Assembly: GCF_003265705.1 (NCBI RefSeq) | Contig: NW_020312828.1 | Coordinates: 55,843,961 to 55,907,960, forward strand | DNA length: 64,000 bases | Direction: 5' to 3' | Source: Callorhinus ursinus | Taxonomy: Eukaryota; Chordata; Mammalia; Carnivora; Otariidae | In this document: positions 12,180 to 22,114 of the stretch, piece by piece | How positions within the stretch are numbered: the stretch's first letter is position 1 | How the letters are laid out: each line of letters starts with the position of its first letter | Made by a program: the position numbers and the translations under genes | Notes under the pieces: model-generated | The model's input: the letters and a program-made list of their open reading frames with translations, nothing else | Database searches by the model: none | What the model was told of the DNA's origin: nothing

Positions 12180-13050
12180 CTATTTTCATACGTTTTGTAG
12201 AAATTGACAAGCCAATTTTAAGATTGATATAGCAATAGTAAAGAATTAGAATAGCAAAGGCAACCTTGGAAAAGTAGAACAAAGGTAGAGAATATACATC
12301 ATCTGACTTCAAAATAAAAGCAGAAGTTAGAAGCTTTTAGAAAGAAGCCAAAGAAATCAAGGTGTGATTTTGACTTAAAATTTAACAAAGAGGTAAGTAG
12401 AATACATTATACTTCCCATAAATCAACCACACTCGTATCATCACTTTATTTTTTTTAATAGCTGGAATATGAATTCAATGGGAAAGGAAAGTCTTTTCAA
12501 GAAATGGTACTTACGTAGTGGATATCCATATTTTTTTTAAAAAAGGAACTTTGACCTCTACCTCATACCATAAACAAAATCAACTTAAGATTAACCACAG
12601 ATATAAGCATAAAAACTAAAGGCATAAAGAAAATATGAGAAAATAATTTTATGACTTGTAGGTAAGCAAAGATTCTTAGAAGGACACAAAATGCAATAAA
12701 AACGATAAGAAATAATGATAAATTAGACTTCATCAATTTGAAAACTTCTGTTCATCAAAGTTAATTGTTAGAAACTGAAAAGAAAAGCCACAGATTAAGA
12801 GAGATACTTATTCAACATTTATCTCAGAACATAGAAAGAACTTCTATAACTCAGCAATTAAAATGTCAAATAATTTGAGAGACACTTCACAACAGAAGAT
12901 ATATGAATAATAAACACATGTAAAAGATTTTCAACATCATTAGACATCAGAAAAACACAAATAATATGATAAAAAGATAAAAATTGACTAGTCAAATGAT
13001 TAAAATTAAAAAGACTACAAATATCAAGTGTTGCTAAAGACCAGAACTTT
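12180..13050 (+). mobile_element. Old LINE-1 ORF2 3' region, first part
   Basis: The sense-strand order matches L1 ORF2: 'gaaattgacaagccaatttt', 'aatagcaaaggcaaccttgg', 'catcatctgacttcaaaata', 'aagaaatggtacttacgta' (the 'atggtgctgggaca' region), 'ttgtaggtaagcaaagattc' and onward. It is interrupted by stops and by the SINE pair at 13068-13471, after which the same element resumes. Confidence 0.85.
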
Positions 13051-13067
13051 CATATATTGTTGGTGGG

Positions 13068-13471
13068 GGGTGCACTTGGGTGGCTCAGTCAGTTAAGTAT
13101 CTGCCTTCAGCTCAGGTCATGATCTCAGGGTCCTGGGATAGAGCCCTGAGTCAGGTTCCCTTTCAGCAGGGAGCCTTCTTTTCCCTCTGCCTCTGTTCCT
13201 CCCCATACTTGTACTCTCTCTCTCTCTAATAAATAAATAAAATCTTTTTTTTAAGATTTTATTTATTTATTAGAGAGCAAGTGAGAGAGAAACAGCATGA
13301 GAGGGGAGAGAGTCAGAGGGAGAAGCAGGCTCCCCACTGAGCCCAGAGCCCGACGTGGGACTCGATCCCAGGACTCCGGGATCATGACCTGAGCCAAAGG
13401 TAGTCGCTTAACCAACTGAGCCACCCAGTCACCCAATAAATAAAATCTTTAAAAAATTTTTTAAAAATAAA
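13068..13471 (+). mobile_element. Can-SINE, sense, host of a nested SINE
   Basis: The sense SINE runs 13068-13247, and the rest of its A-rich tail resumes at 13435-13471 after a nested antisense SINE. The 17-bp target duplications are 13051-13067 and 13472-13488 (one mismatch), both taken from L1 text. This insertion is therefore later than the L1. Confidence 0.93.
13248..13434 (-). mobile_element. Can-SINE nested in the tail of another SINE
   Basis: An antisense SINE ending 'gccacccagtcaccc' has 16-bp duplications of the host SINE tail ('aataaataaaatcttt', 13232-13247 and 13435-13450). It is the youngest of three layers (L1, then sense SINE, then this copy). It forms a tail-to-tail inverted pair with its host. 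Confidence 0.93.
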
Positions 13472-13488
13472 CATATATAGTTGGTGGG

Positions 13489-14035
13489 AATGCAAAATAT
13501 TATAACCAAAAACAGCTCTGGATATTTCTTATAAAAGTAAACATATACTTAGCGTATAACCCAACCATTCTATTATTAGATATTTACATAAGGGACAAGA
13601 AAATATATGTCCACAAAAAGACTTGGATAGATGTCCATGGCAGAAATTTGGACTGATCCAGGTGTCCATTAATAGATACTGGAGATTAGCAGTGGTATAT
13701 CCATATAATGGAATATTGCACAACAATGAAAAGAAATGGAATACTAAAACACCCCCAAAACATGGATGAATCTCAAAAACATGCTATGTGAAATAAACTT
13801 TATGCAAAATGTATAAACAGATTATTTACTTCTATGATGTTTTAGAATAGACAAGGCTATTTTTATTCAAAAGTGGAAATATGGGTACTTTGTGTGGGTG
13901 TGAGTGAGAATTACTGGGAAGAGTCATAAAGTAACATTCTGGAGTCATGATTATGTCAAAACTCAACAAATACGCACTTAATATTTGTGCAATTTGTTGT
14001 ATGTAAATTTCATGTCAAAGGGAAGACATGTGAAA
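13489..14035 (+). mobile_element. Old LINE-1, continuation to the 3' UTR
   Basis: This resumes the L1 interrupted at 13067: 'gttggtgggaatgcaaaata', 'caaccattctattattagat', 'ggtgtccattaatagatact', 'ccatataatggaatattgca', then a 3' UTR-like segment up to 'cgcacttaatatttgtgcaa'. It is heavily diverged. Confidence 0.87.
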
Positions 14036-14469
14036 AATGCTGAGCCTTAGTAAATGTAGGCATGCTGAAGTATTTCCAGAAACTTACTGAAACTTACTTT
14101 CAAATACATCATGTTGTAAGATGAATGAATGGATGTATAGAGAGATGGTTAGGTAGATACATGCTAATGGAAGTATAAAGATAAATATCAATGGTAGAAT
14201 TAAGGTGGTATTTTTAGAGTATTCAAAGTAAAATTCTTTCAACTCTGCTCATAAAGAAAAACTGAAAAGAAAATTAGTACCAACAGAAACAAGGTGGTAG
14301 CATTCTGCCTCTGCACTAAGGTAAAAATAAGAAAACAACCATTATACAAATCAACATAATCTGCACAGGTTTTCCATCATCAGGAATGACTAATATGGAG
14401 TTTTGAGAACCACATATCTAATACCTTTACAGGGAGGACTAAGAAAGTAACCTAGTTTGATTATTTAAC
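14036..14469. other. Unassigned sequence
   Basis: Nothing recognised beyond AT-rich sequence. Confidence 0.5.
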
Positions 14470-15001
14470 TCAATTCATTTAAACATTATTTATTGGTTGC
14501 CTATCATGCCCCAGGCATTTTCAAAACAACTGAAAAAAATCTCTTCTCTTCTTCCCAGATTCTTGTGGGAGGAGGTAGACATTAAACAGAACAAATAAAC
14601 AATATAGTAGGTCAGATTATGACAATAAGAAAAAAAAATAAGGCAGAGAAGGGGGCTAAGGTGTCCTGGAGTCCTGGGATGGATGTGGAGTTGTGTTTTA
14701 TTTATTTTTAAGGAAGGCCTCAATGGGTGTGTTAATTGGAATAAAGATTTGAAGGAGCTGAGGAAGTAAGCCATTAGCATTCTTACTATAAAGATAGGGA
14801 GTAAGAAAGTCCTGAATTCAGAACATGGGAGTTTGAGAAAAAGCAAGAAGATCATGAGACTGAAGCAGAATAAGCCAAAAGAGGAAGAAGAGGAAACACT
14901 AGAGGTCAGAAGCCAGGACTTTGGTTTTTGTTTGGAGTGATATAAAAGCTATTAGATGATTTTAAACATAGATATGATGGTATAATCCAATTTACATTTT
15001 A
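14470..15001. repeat. Ancient mammalian interspersed repeat, first part
   Basis: The text 'ttattggttgcctatcatgc', 'ccaggcattttc', 'acattaaacagaacaaata', 'gaaggcctcaatgggtgt', 'atttgaaggagctgaggaag' and 'ccaggactttggtttttg' follows the order of a very common ancient mammalian repeat (…tactatgtgccaggcact…acagacaataaac…gaaggcctctctgagg…). I do not assign a class with confidence; L2 or an old MER type are candidates. It continues after the SINE at 15002-15211. Confidence 0.6.
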
Positions 15002-15211
15002 TTTTATTTTATTTATTTTATTTTTTTTAAAGATTTTTTATTTGAGAGAGTGAGAATGAGAGAGAGAGAGTACATGAGAGGGGGGAGGGTGACAGGGAGA
15101 AGCAGGCTCCCCGCCGAGCAGGGAGCCCGATGCGGGACTCGATCCCGGGACTCCGGGATCATGACCTGAGCCGAAGGCAGTCGCTTAACCAACTGAGCCA
15201 CCCAGGCGCCC
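15002..15211 (-). mobile_element. Can-SINE, young, antisense
   Basis: A near-consensus antisense SINE with an A-rich tail at the left and 'gagccacccaggcgccct' at the right. Target duplications of 16 bp are perfect (14986-15001 and 15212-15227, 'tccaatttacatttta'). It splits the ancient repeat. Confidence 0.96.
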
Positions 15212-15345
15212 TCCAATTTACATTTTAACTAAATTACTCTAGTTTCTGTGTTTGGAATTGACCAAAGAAGAAAATGTGTGGAAGAAGGAGATCATTTAAG
15301 AGAGTAATGTGATAATCTAGGCAAGAAACAATGGCATCTTCACTT
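15212..15345. repeat. Ancient mammalian interspersed repeat, second part
   Basis: This continues the repeat at 14470-15001 ('gtgataatctaggcaagaaa' corresponds to the '...gtaatccaggcgagag...' segment of that family). Confidence 0.5.
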
Positions 15346-15855
15346 GTACAACTGAATCCCCTAAAACAGAACTGATTTAATTTAAATGATTTTTTTAATT
15401 CTGAAATAGCATTTACCATGTGTGTGTATGTACATGTCAAAATACCATATATTTAGGAAAATATAAACAATAAATATTATTATAATTACTGATAGAATTA
15501 AAATATAGGAAAAACCCACACTAAAAATATAGCAATACTTTACTAAACATTTATGGGGAAAATTATTTTAAGTTTCTTTAAATTATGTCACTTAAAAATA
15601 ATTAGTAAAAGAGCAAAGGGAAAATATTGGGAAAGAGATAGCATATTAAAAGTATAATTTTAAAAAAATGTTTATGCAAAATGTTGATAATTGTTGAAGC
15701 TAAATGATGACCATATGAGAGTATTTATTATACTACTCTTTCTACTTTTAAGTGTTGAAAATTTTTGTATGTATTTTTTAAATTCAAATGAATTTAATGT
15801 ATGAGTATTTAAAATTAAACCGTAAAACAATTGTAAATTTAAATCAGTGAAAAAC
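15346..15855. other. AT-rich unassigned sequence
   Basis: Nothing recognised. Confidence 0.5.
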
Positions 15856-15856
15856 A

Positions 15857-16070
15857 GGACTGCCTGGGTGGCTCAGCTGGTTAAGCATCAGACTCTTTTT
15901 GGCTCAGATCATGATCTCAAGACCCTGAGATGTACCCCTGCATCAGGCTCCGCACTGAGCATGGAGCCTGCTTAAGGTTCTTTCATTCCCTCACCTTCTG
16001 CCCCTTCCCCTTCCCCTGCTTTCATGTGTGCTCTCTCTGTCTCTCTCTCACACACACATAAAAGCACATT
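15857..16070 (+). mobile_element. Can-SINE
   Basis: Head 'actgcctgggtggctcagct', body 'gctcagatcatgatctcaag', a CT-rich part, and a tail that has become a short (CA)n run. Target duplications are not clear, so it is probably older than its neighbours. Confidence 0.92.
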
Positions 16071-17220
16071 GTATATATAGAACAGTCAGTGTGCCTAAGC
16101 TGATTAGTAGCAGCCTGGTGATGAAATGCCTTCCAACAATTGAAGAAAGATGATCAGCCCATTAAGGAAAATAATTGAGGATATTTTTTGTAAATAATTA
16201 ATGATACATGGTTTTTCCTTTCTCTGCATTGTCAACAAAGTCTGTCATAGATTGCTTTAATAGAGCATAGATTGTTAGCCCATTTTGAAAAATTAATTTA
16301 ATATCTAATCTCTAATAAATTGATGGATAAATAAAGATTTCACCTGCAGTATTCTTAAACAATATTCATAGTGAAAAAAATTACTTCATGATTTAGTGTG
16401 TGTGTGTGTGTATGTGTGTGTGTGTGTGAGTGGCCAGTTATTATTTTATAATCAGAATTTTTTTAAAGGGACAAAAACAAAATGAAAGAAAAACATGTAG
16501 ATTCGATTTCTTTAAACACATTAAGCACCTGGCATATTGAAATTAAATCTTAATGGCCTAACATAGAAAATAAGTCCATATTAAAGACTGTAGAAGTAGA
16601 GATGCAATGCTGAAACCTGCACCCTGTGGAAAAGAATAAAAGATGTTTTTTTAATTTACATTAACACATTTTATTTTAAATAGAATATCTCCAACATCAC
16701 CAAGTAGAATTGTATAACTTTTAGATTTTTAATATTGCAGACAAAACAGCAGGAGATACCTAAATATAAATGTGCATGTAGAGAACTACTGATGAGTATA
16801 GCTACGTGAGAAATGGGTAACAGCTCTGTAATTTCCATATAACAACCATAAGGCTTAATTAAATGTTTACAACATATTTTAATATAAAATAGCTCTTGCT
16901 GACAGGACAAAAATTTTAATTGTCTTGAATATGCTTTGTGAACAAGGTTGAATTTTTAAAGGTTAAAGACATATCCATTATTTAGTTCATATTGATTTTC
17001 ATGTTATACAAATATACTTATAGAAGAAATAAAGTAATTGAGATACCTTCAGTGATGTCCTTAAAAGAGATTTGAAGTGGGCTCTACTTACTCTGAAGAA
17101 AATCTTTTCTTTCCTAAAACTTCTTAATTCTCTCCTGCCATTTTTTTCCCTCTGTGTGTGAATCTACATTTAAGAAACTTGGATTTAGGATTAAATAACC
17201 AAAGAATTAAACGAGTAAAA
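16071..17220. other. Unassigned sequence with a (TG)n microsatellite
   Basis: A (TG)n run with one interruption lies at 16396-16429. The rest is AT-rich and unassigned. Confidence 0.55.
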
Positions 17221-17237
17221 ATAAATAATCTATTTTT

Positions 17238-17427
17238 TCCTTTTTTTTTATTGAGAGAGAGAACATGCACACATATGGGCGGGGGTGGGGGAAGGGGCAG
17301 AGGGAAAGAAAGTATCTTAAGCAGACTGCACACCCAGTGCAGGGCCTCGATTTCATAACCCTGAGATCATGACCTGAGTCAAAATCAAGAGTTGGTCGCT
17401 AAGGTGACTGAGTCACCCAGGTGCCCC
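17238..17427 (-). mobile_element. Can-SINE, antisense
   Basis: The antisense body ends in 'gagtcacccaggtgcccc'. Perfect 17-bp target duplications 'ataaataatctattttt' lie at 17221-17237 and 17428-17444. The 66- and 69-residue open frames overlapping it are SINE read-through. Confidence 0.95.
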
Positions 17428-17444
17428 ATAAATAATCTATTTTT

Positions 17445-17983
17445 AAATAAAAATATAGAATTAAAAATATAATGTTTTAACCTTTTCAATGTTTTTTAAA
17501 TGGCTGGGGAATGAATGGCTATTTTGTGGAAGAACATTCTTTTTTTACATAATGGTAGCCTGAAAAAAAAACAGAAAAGAAAAAAAGGAAGGAGGGAAAG
17601 GGAAGAGAAGGGATAAGAAGGGAGGAGGAAAAAGAAAGCTGTGCTCAAACAACTTCCATGATCTTCGCAAGTTAATGTTTCCTGAGTATCTTATCTACTC
17701 TGAAAATTGCTTACTGAGATATGCAGCTTTTCCCCATTTTTATTCAGTGTGTAACCAAAACCTCATTTTTTCATATTCTTTAACACAACTTGAAGGAGTG
17801 TCTCATATTTTAGTAATGAAAATGTATATTTGTTCATATTTACTTTAATTGTGTGGTTGTCTATTTAAAGAAATTTTTTCCAGAATGAATCACCATTATT
17901 GTCAGATAAAGATACTATAATAGGATTGCATTGTGTGTGTGTGTGTATGTGTGCATGTGTATTGTTTTTATCTACCTAAATTC
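17445..17983. other. Unassigned sequence with purine tract and (TG)n
   Basis: A/G-only tract at about 17562-17638 and a (TG)n run at 17930-17963. Nothing else recognised. Confidence 0.55.
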
Positions 17984-18000
17984 TGCATTGCTTTATCTTT

Positions 18001-18190
18001 TTTTTTTTAAATATTTTATTTATTTATTTGAGAGAGAGAATGAGATAGAGCATGAGAGGGGGGAGGGTCAGAAGGAGAAGCAGACTCCCTGCTCAGCAGG
18101 GAGCCCGATGCGGGACTCGATCCTGGGACTCCAGGATCATGACCTGAGCCGAAGGCAGTCGCCTAACCAACTGAGCCACCCAGGCACCCT
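18001..18190 (-). mobile_element. Can-SINE, antisense
   Basis: T-rich start, then 'gagcccgatgcgggactcga' and terminal 'gccacccaggcaccct'. Perfect 17-bp target duplications 'tgcattgctttatcttt' lie at 17984-18000 and 18190-18206 (sharing the boundary T). The 133-residue open frame through it is SINE read-through. Confidence 0.95.
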
Positions 18191-18206
18191 GCATTGCTTT
18201 ATCTTT

Positions 18207-18372
18207 GAGGAAAACACCAAGTCTCTACTTTCAGTCCTTTGTTCTGTAGGACACACCTCATATGATAGATGTCTGACTGAGAGACTGGTCTATTCTTCTT
18301 GGCCATTGATTTGTTCAGGTACGGGCAGATAAGTTAATGTAGCCAGACTCTTCCTGAATGAATTCTCTAGAA
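18207..18372. other. Unassigned spacer
   Basis: Short non-repeat spacer between a SINE and an L1 insertion; nothing recognised. Confidence 0.5.
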
Positions 18373-18389
18373 AGAAAAGTTCCCTTTTA

Positions 18390-19859
18390 TTTTTTTCTTT
18401 AAATTTGTTTATTGTTATGTTAATCACCATACATTACATCATTAGTTTTTGATGTAGTGTTCCATGATTCATTGTTTAGGCATAACACACAGTGCTCCAC
18501 ACAGAACGTGCCCTCTTTAATACCCATCACCAGGCTAACCCATCCCTCCACCCCCTCCCCTCTAGAACCCTCAGTTTGTTTTTCAGAGTCCATCGTCTCT
18601 CATGGTTCATCTCACCCTCCAATTTACTCCCCTTCATTCATCTCTTCAACAAATGGTGTTGGGAAAATTGGACAGCCACATGCAGAAGAATGAAACTGGA
18701 CCATTTCCTTACACCACACACAAAAATGGACTCAAATGGTTGAAATACCTAAATGTGAGACAGGAGTCCATCAAAATCCTAAAGGAGAACACAGGCAGCA
18801 ACCTCTTCGACCTCAACTGCAGCAACTTCTTCCTAGAAACATCGCCAAAGGCAAGGGAAGCAAGGGCAAAAATGAATTATTGGGATTTCATCAAGATAAA
18901 GAGCTTTTGCACAGCAAAAGAAACAGTCCACAAAACCAAAAGACAACCGACAGAATGGGAGAAAATATTTGCAAATGACATATCAGATAAAGGGCTAGTA
19001 TATTTTGGATACTAAAGAACTTATCAAACTCAACACCCAAAGAACAAATGATCCAATCAAGAAATGGGCAGAAGACATGAACAGACATTTCTCCAAAGAA
19101 GACATCGAAATGGCCAACAGACACATGAAAAAGTGCTCAACATCGCTCGGCATCAGGGAAATCCAATCAAAACCTCAATGAGATACCACCTCACACCAGT
19201 CAGAATGGCTAAAATTAACAAGTCAGGAAACAGATGTTGGCGGGGATGCGGAGAAAGGGGAACCCTCCTACACTGTTGGTGGGAATGCAAGTTGGTGCAA
19301 CCACTCTAGAAAACAGTATGGAGGTTCTTCAAAAAGTTGACAATAGAGCTACCATACGATCCAGCAATTGCACTACTGGGTATTTACCACAAAGATACAA
19401 ATGTAGGGATCCGAAGGGGTACGTGCACCCCAATGTTTATAGCAGCAATGTCCGCAATAGCCAAACTGTGGAAAGAGCCAAGATGTCCATCGACAGATGA
19501 ATGGATAAAGAAGATGTGGTATATATACCCAATGGAATATTATGCAGCCATCAAAAGGAATGAGATCTTGCCATTTGCAATGACGTGGATGGAACTGGAG
19601 GGTGTTATGCTGAGTGAAATAAGTCAATCAGAGAAAGACATGCATCATATGACCTCACTGATATGAGGAATTCTTAATCTCAGGAAACAAACTGAGGGTT
19701 GCTGGAGTGGTGGGGGGGTGGGAGGGATGGGGTGGCTGGGTGATAGACATTGGGGAGGGTATGTGCTATGGTGAGTGCTGTGAATTGTGCAAGACTGTTG
19801 AATCACAGATCTGTACCTCTGAAACAAATAATGCAATATATGTTAAGTAAAAAAAAAGA
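18390..19859 (-). mobile_element. LINE-1 insertion with 5' inversion (twin-primed)
   Basis: This is one insertion in two parts. Part one (18390-18642) is the terminal L1 3' UTR in antisense, T-rich at the left, so the element inserted on the minus strand. Part two (18643-19859) is L1 ORF2 3' coding sequence plus the upstream half of the 3' UTR, on the plus strand. The halves are therefore in opposite orientation, the hallmark of twin priming. 17-bp target duplications 'agaaaagttc(c/t)ctttta' at 18373-18389 and 19860-19876 (one mismatch) bound the whole unit. Being flanked once as a unit argues against two independent insertions. Confidence 0.92.
18645..19666 (+). pseudogene. LINE-1 ORF2 C-terminal fragment, broken
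   Basis: Within the inverted half of the L1, the plus strand encodes the ORF2p C-terminal third, from '[12 protein letters not shown]' to the terminal 'MTSLI'. The family role is reverse transcriptase/endonuclease; this part lies after the RT fingers-palm and includes the C-x3-C-x7-H-x4-C knuckle. The frame is broken by a one-base gain at about 19007-19018 (see findings), a compensating one-base loss near 19164, and a Trp-to-stop change at 19307-19309. It is 5'-truncated and cannot be functional. Confidence 0.88.
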
Positions 19860-19876
19860 AGAAAAGTTCTCTTTTA

Positions 19877-20234
19877 ACACAGGCTGCTAAACTGTAAGCT
19901 ACCAGAAACCAATACATGGTGAGAGAATATTTGAGAATGAACATCACACGGGGAAAGGTGGTCATATGATGGAAAATGAAAGTAAAACATATAATCCATT
20001 ATGAGCTTTTACATCCAGTAAGTGGATATATGCTTCCATATAAATTAGGTGAAATGATTTCTTATTTTTTGTGTACAATTTTAATTAGCTCTCTAAAATT
20101 TAACTGAAATGAAAATCTTCAATAATACAAACTTTATAGTTGAACCTGAAATTTGTTACTAGAACAAATAAAGTGAATTGATTTAAAAATGGCATAAGAG
20201 AATAAATTTTATTTTATTTTTTTGCAAATATCTA
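19877..20234. other. AT-rich unassigned sequence
   Basis: Nothing recognised. Confidence 0.5.
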
Positions 20235-20236
20235 TA

Positions 20237-20368
20237 AATTTGATTTATTTTTTTCAAATTTTTATTTAAATTCATTAGTTCACATATAGTATAAGAGTGT
20301 TTTCACAAGTAGAATTTAGTGATTCATCACTTACATATAACACCCAGTACTCAACACAATAAGAAGAG
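20237..20368 (-). mobile_element. LINE-1 3' end fragment, antisense
   Basis: The plus strand shows 'ttcattagttcacatatagt', 'agtgattcatcacttacata' and 'acacccagtactcaacacaa', a diverged reverse complement of the carnivore L1 3' UTR. Confidence 0.75.
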
Positions 20369-20370
20369 AA

Positions 20371-20947
20371 TAAATAAAAGAGCAAAAACAGAAACTTAAG
20401 TGGAATATTATGATATCATAAACATCACCTTTTTACCCATGATGGTTCTGTATGGAACATAAGAGGTAAATTTCACACTCAGAATCAACATTATTTTGAG
20501 TAAATATAGTAAAAAACTGACAAACTGGGAATAATATTTTCTGCTTATAACACAATTAGGGATTACTACCCTAATCTAAGATCTTCTCACAACAGTAAAA
20601 CCAATATTCCTACCCAAAATAGGAAACTGAAAGAATAAATAGGTCACAGAAGAAAATAATAGCAAACTTGATTTATAAATTATTTTTCAATCCAGTATTA
20701 GCTTTTTATTGTTTTTACATTAAAATTTTGATGGGATTTACCCCTGGAAACAACTAAATCTTCCGTTTTTTGGCAGGAAGTAAGCAAAAGTGTAGTAAAT
20801 TTTTTATTGCCAATTCAGTTTTTTAATAGATACAGTGTTACTTAGATTTTCTTTTTTTCCTTCAGATAGTTTTACTTCTTTCAAGGAATTTGCTCCAATT
20901 ACCTAGGTATCAAATTTATTGGAATAATCTGTTTAAAACAGACCTTT
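20371..20947. other. AT-rich unassigned sequence
   Basis: Nothing recognised. Confidence 0.5.
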
Positions 20948-20964
20948 ATTATAATATTTTTATT

Positions 20965-21165
20965 TTTTAAATTTATTTATTTTTAAGATTTTATTTATTT
21001 ATTATATATTTTTTTATTATGTTATGTTAGTCACCATACAGTACATCATTAGTTTTTGATGTAGTGTTCCATGATTCATTGTTTGTGTGTAACACCCAGT
21101 GCTCCATGCAATACATGGCCTTCTTAACACTTATCGCCAGGCATTTATTTATTTATTTATTTGAC

Positions 21166-21205
<40 letters not shown>

Positions 21206-21332
21206 CACAAGCAGGGGGAGTGGGAGAGGGAGAAGCAGGCTCTCCTCTGATGCAAGGCTCGATCTCAGGACCCCAGGATTATGACCTGAGCCAAAGGCAG
21301 ATGCTTAACAGACTGAGCCACCCAGGCACCCC
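20965..21332 (-). mobile_element. Can-SINE, antisense, with an L1 fragment in its tail
   Basis: The antisense SINE tail is at 20965-21003, then an L1 3' end, then the SINE body (about 21142-21332, long GA run, ending 'gccacccaggcacccc'). Flanking duplications 'attataatatttttat' (20948-20963) and 'attataatctttttaat' (21333-21349) are imperfect. The open frame at 21064-21339 spans both repeats. Confidence 0.88.
21004..21141 (-). mobile_element. Very short LINE-1 3' end nested in a SINE tail
   Basis: Only about 140 bp of antisense L1 3' UTR ('gtcaccatacagtacatcat', 'acacccagtgctccatgcaa'), flanked on both sides by (ATTT)n SINE-tail sequence that acts as the target duplication. A strongly 5'-truncated insertion. 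Confidence 0.88.
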
Positions 21333-21394
21333 ATTATAATCTTTTTAATGACCATAAGAACTGTAGAGATATTTTCTTGCATTCCTGCTATTAG

Positions 21395-22068
21395 AAATGA
21401 ATTTTATCTCATTTTTTCATGATCAATCTGGCTAGCAGTTTACCAATTTTGTTGATATTTTCAAAAAAACTTCTTCTGGTTTCATTAATTTTCTGTATTG
21501 TTGTTCTTTTACTATTTCATTAATTTATACTTTTATCAGTAGTGTTTCTTTTTTCCACTTTCCTTTGTTTAATTTACTCTTCTATTTCTAGCTTCTTAAG
21601 GTAGAAACTTAGATCAGTATTTAAATCCTTTTGTCATTTTGTATATAAGCATTTAAAACTAAATATTTTCCTGTGATGGCTGCCTTAACAATATCCCACA
21701 AATTTTTATGTTTGTTGCATTAACATCCTGTTAAAAATATCTTCTAATTTTCAATTTGCATTTTTTTCTTTGACAATTGTATTATTTAGTGTTGTGCTAT
21801 TTAATTTCCAACATTTAGAGAATTCTCATGTATCATTTTTTTCATATATCATTTTCTTATTGATTTCTCATGCAATTCCACTGTATTCAGTCACATAGTA
21901 TAGATGATTTCAGTCCTTTTAAATTTATTGACACTCCTTTATTGGTCCAATATGTAGTCTACTTGTTTCAATGGTCAGTGAGTACTTGGAAAGAATATGT
22001 ATTTTGCTGCTGTTGGGTAGTATTCTATAAATGGCAAATAGGTGAAAGTGGTTGGTGGTACTCATTTT
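21395..22068 (-). mobile_element. Old LINE-1 internal ORF2 fragment, antisense
   Basis: The plus strand matches antisense L1 ORF2 5'-middle text: 'aatctggctagcagtttacc', 'caaaaaaacttcttctggtt', 'gatttcagtccttttaaatt', 'attttgctgctgttgggtag'. On the minus strand this region is upstream of what the next fragment (22115-23600) contains, yet it lies on the wrong side for a single element. The two are therefore separate insertions or rearranged. Confidence 0.82.
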
Positions 22069-22114
22069 ATCCACTTTATTTTAAGATTTTATCCTTTTAT
22101 TTGACAAAGATAAT

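Noticed and set aside
17931..18332. 133-residue open frame
   Set aside because: Crosses a (TG)n run and an antisense Can-SINE; repeated SINE read-through, not a gene.
18457..18743. Ser/Pro-rich frames such as 'MFHDSLF..NTQCS' seen repeatedly (18.5, 22.4, 34.2, 42.6 kb)
   Set aside because: All are the antisense or sense translation of the same L1 3' UTR segment, so their repetition reflects L1 copies, not a protein family.
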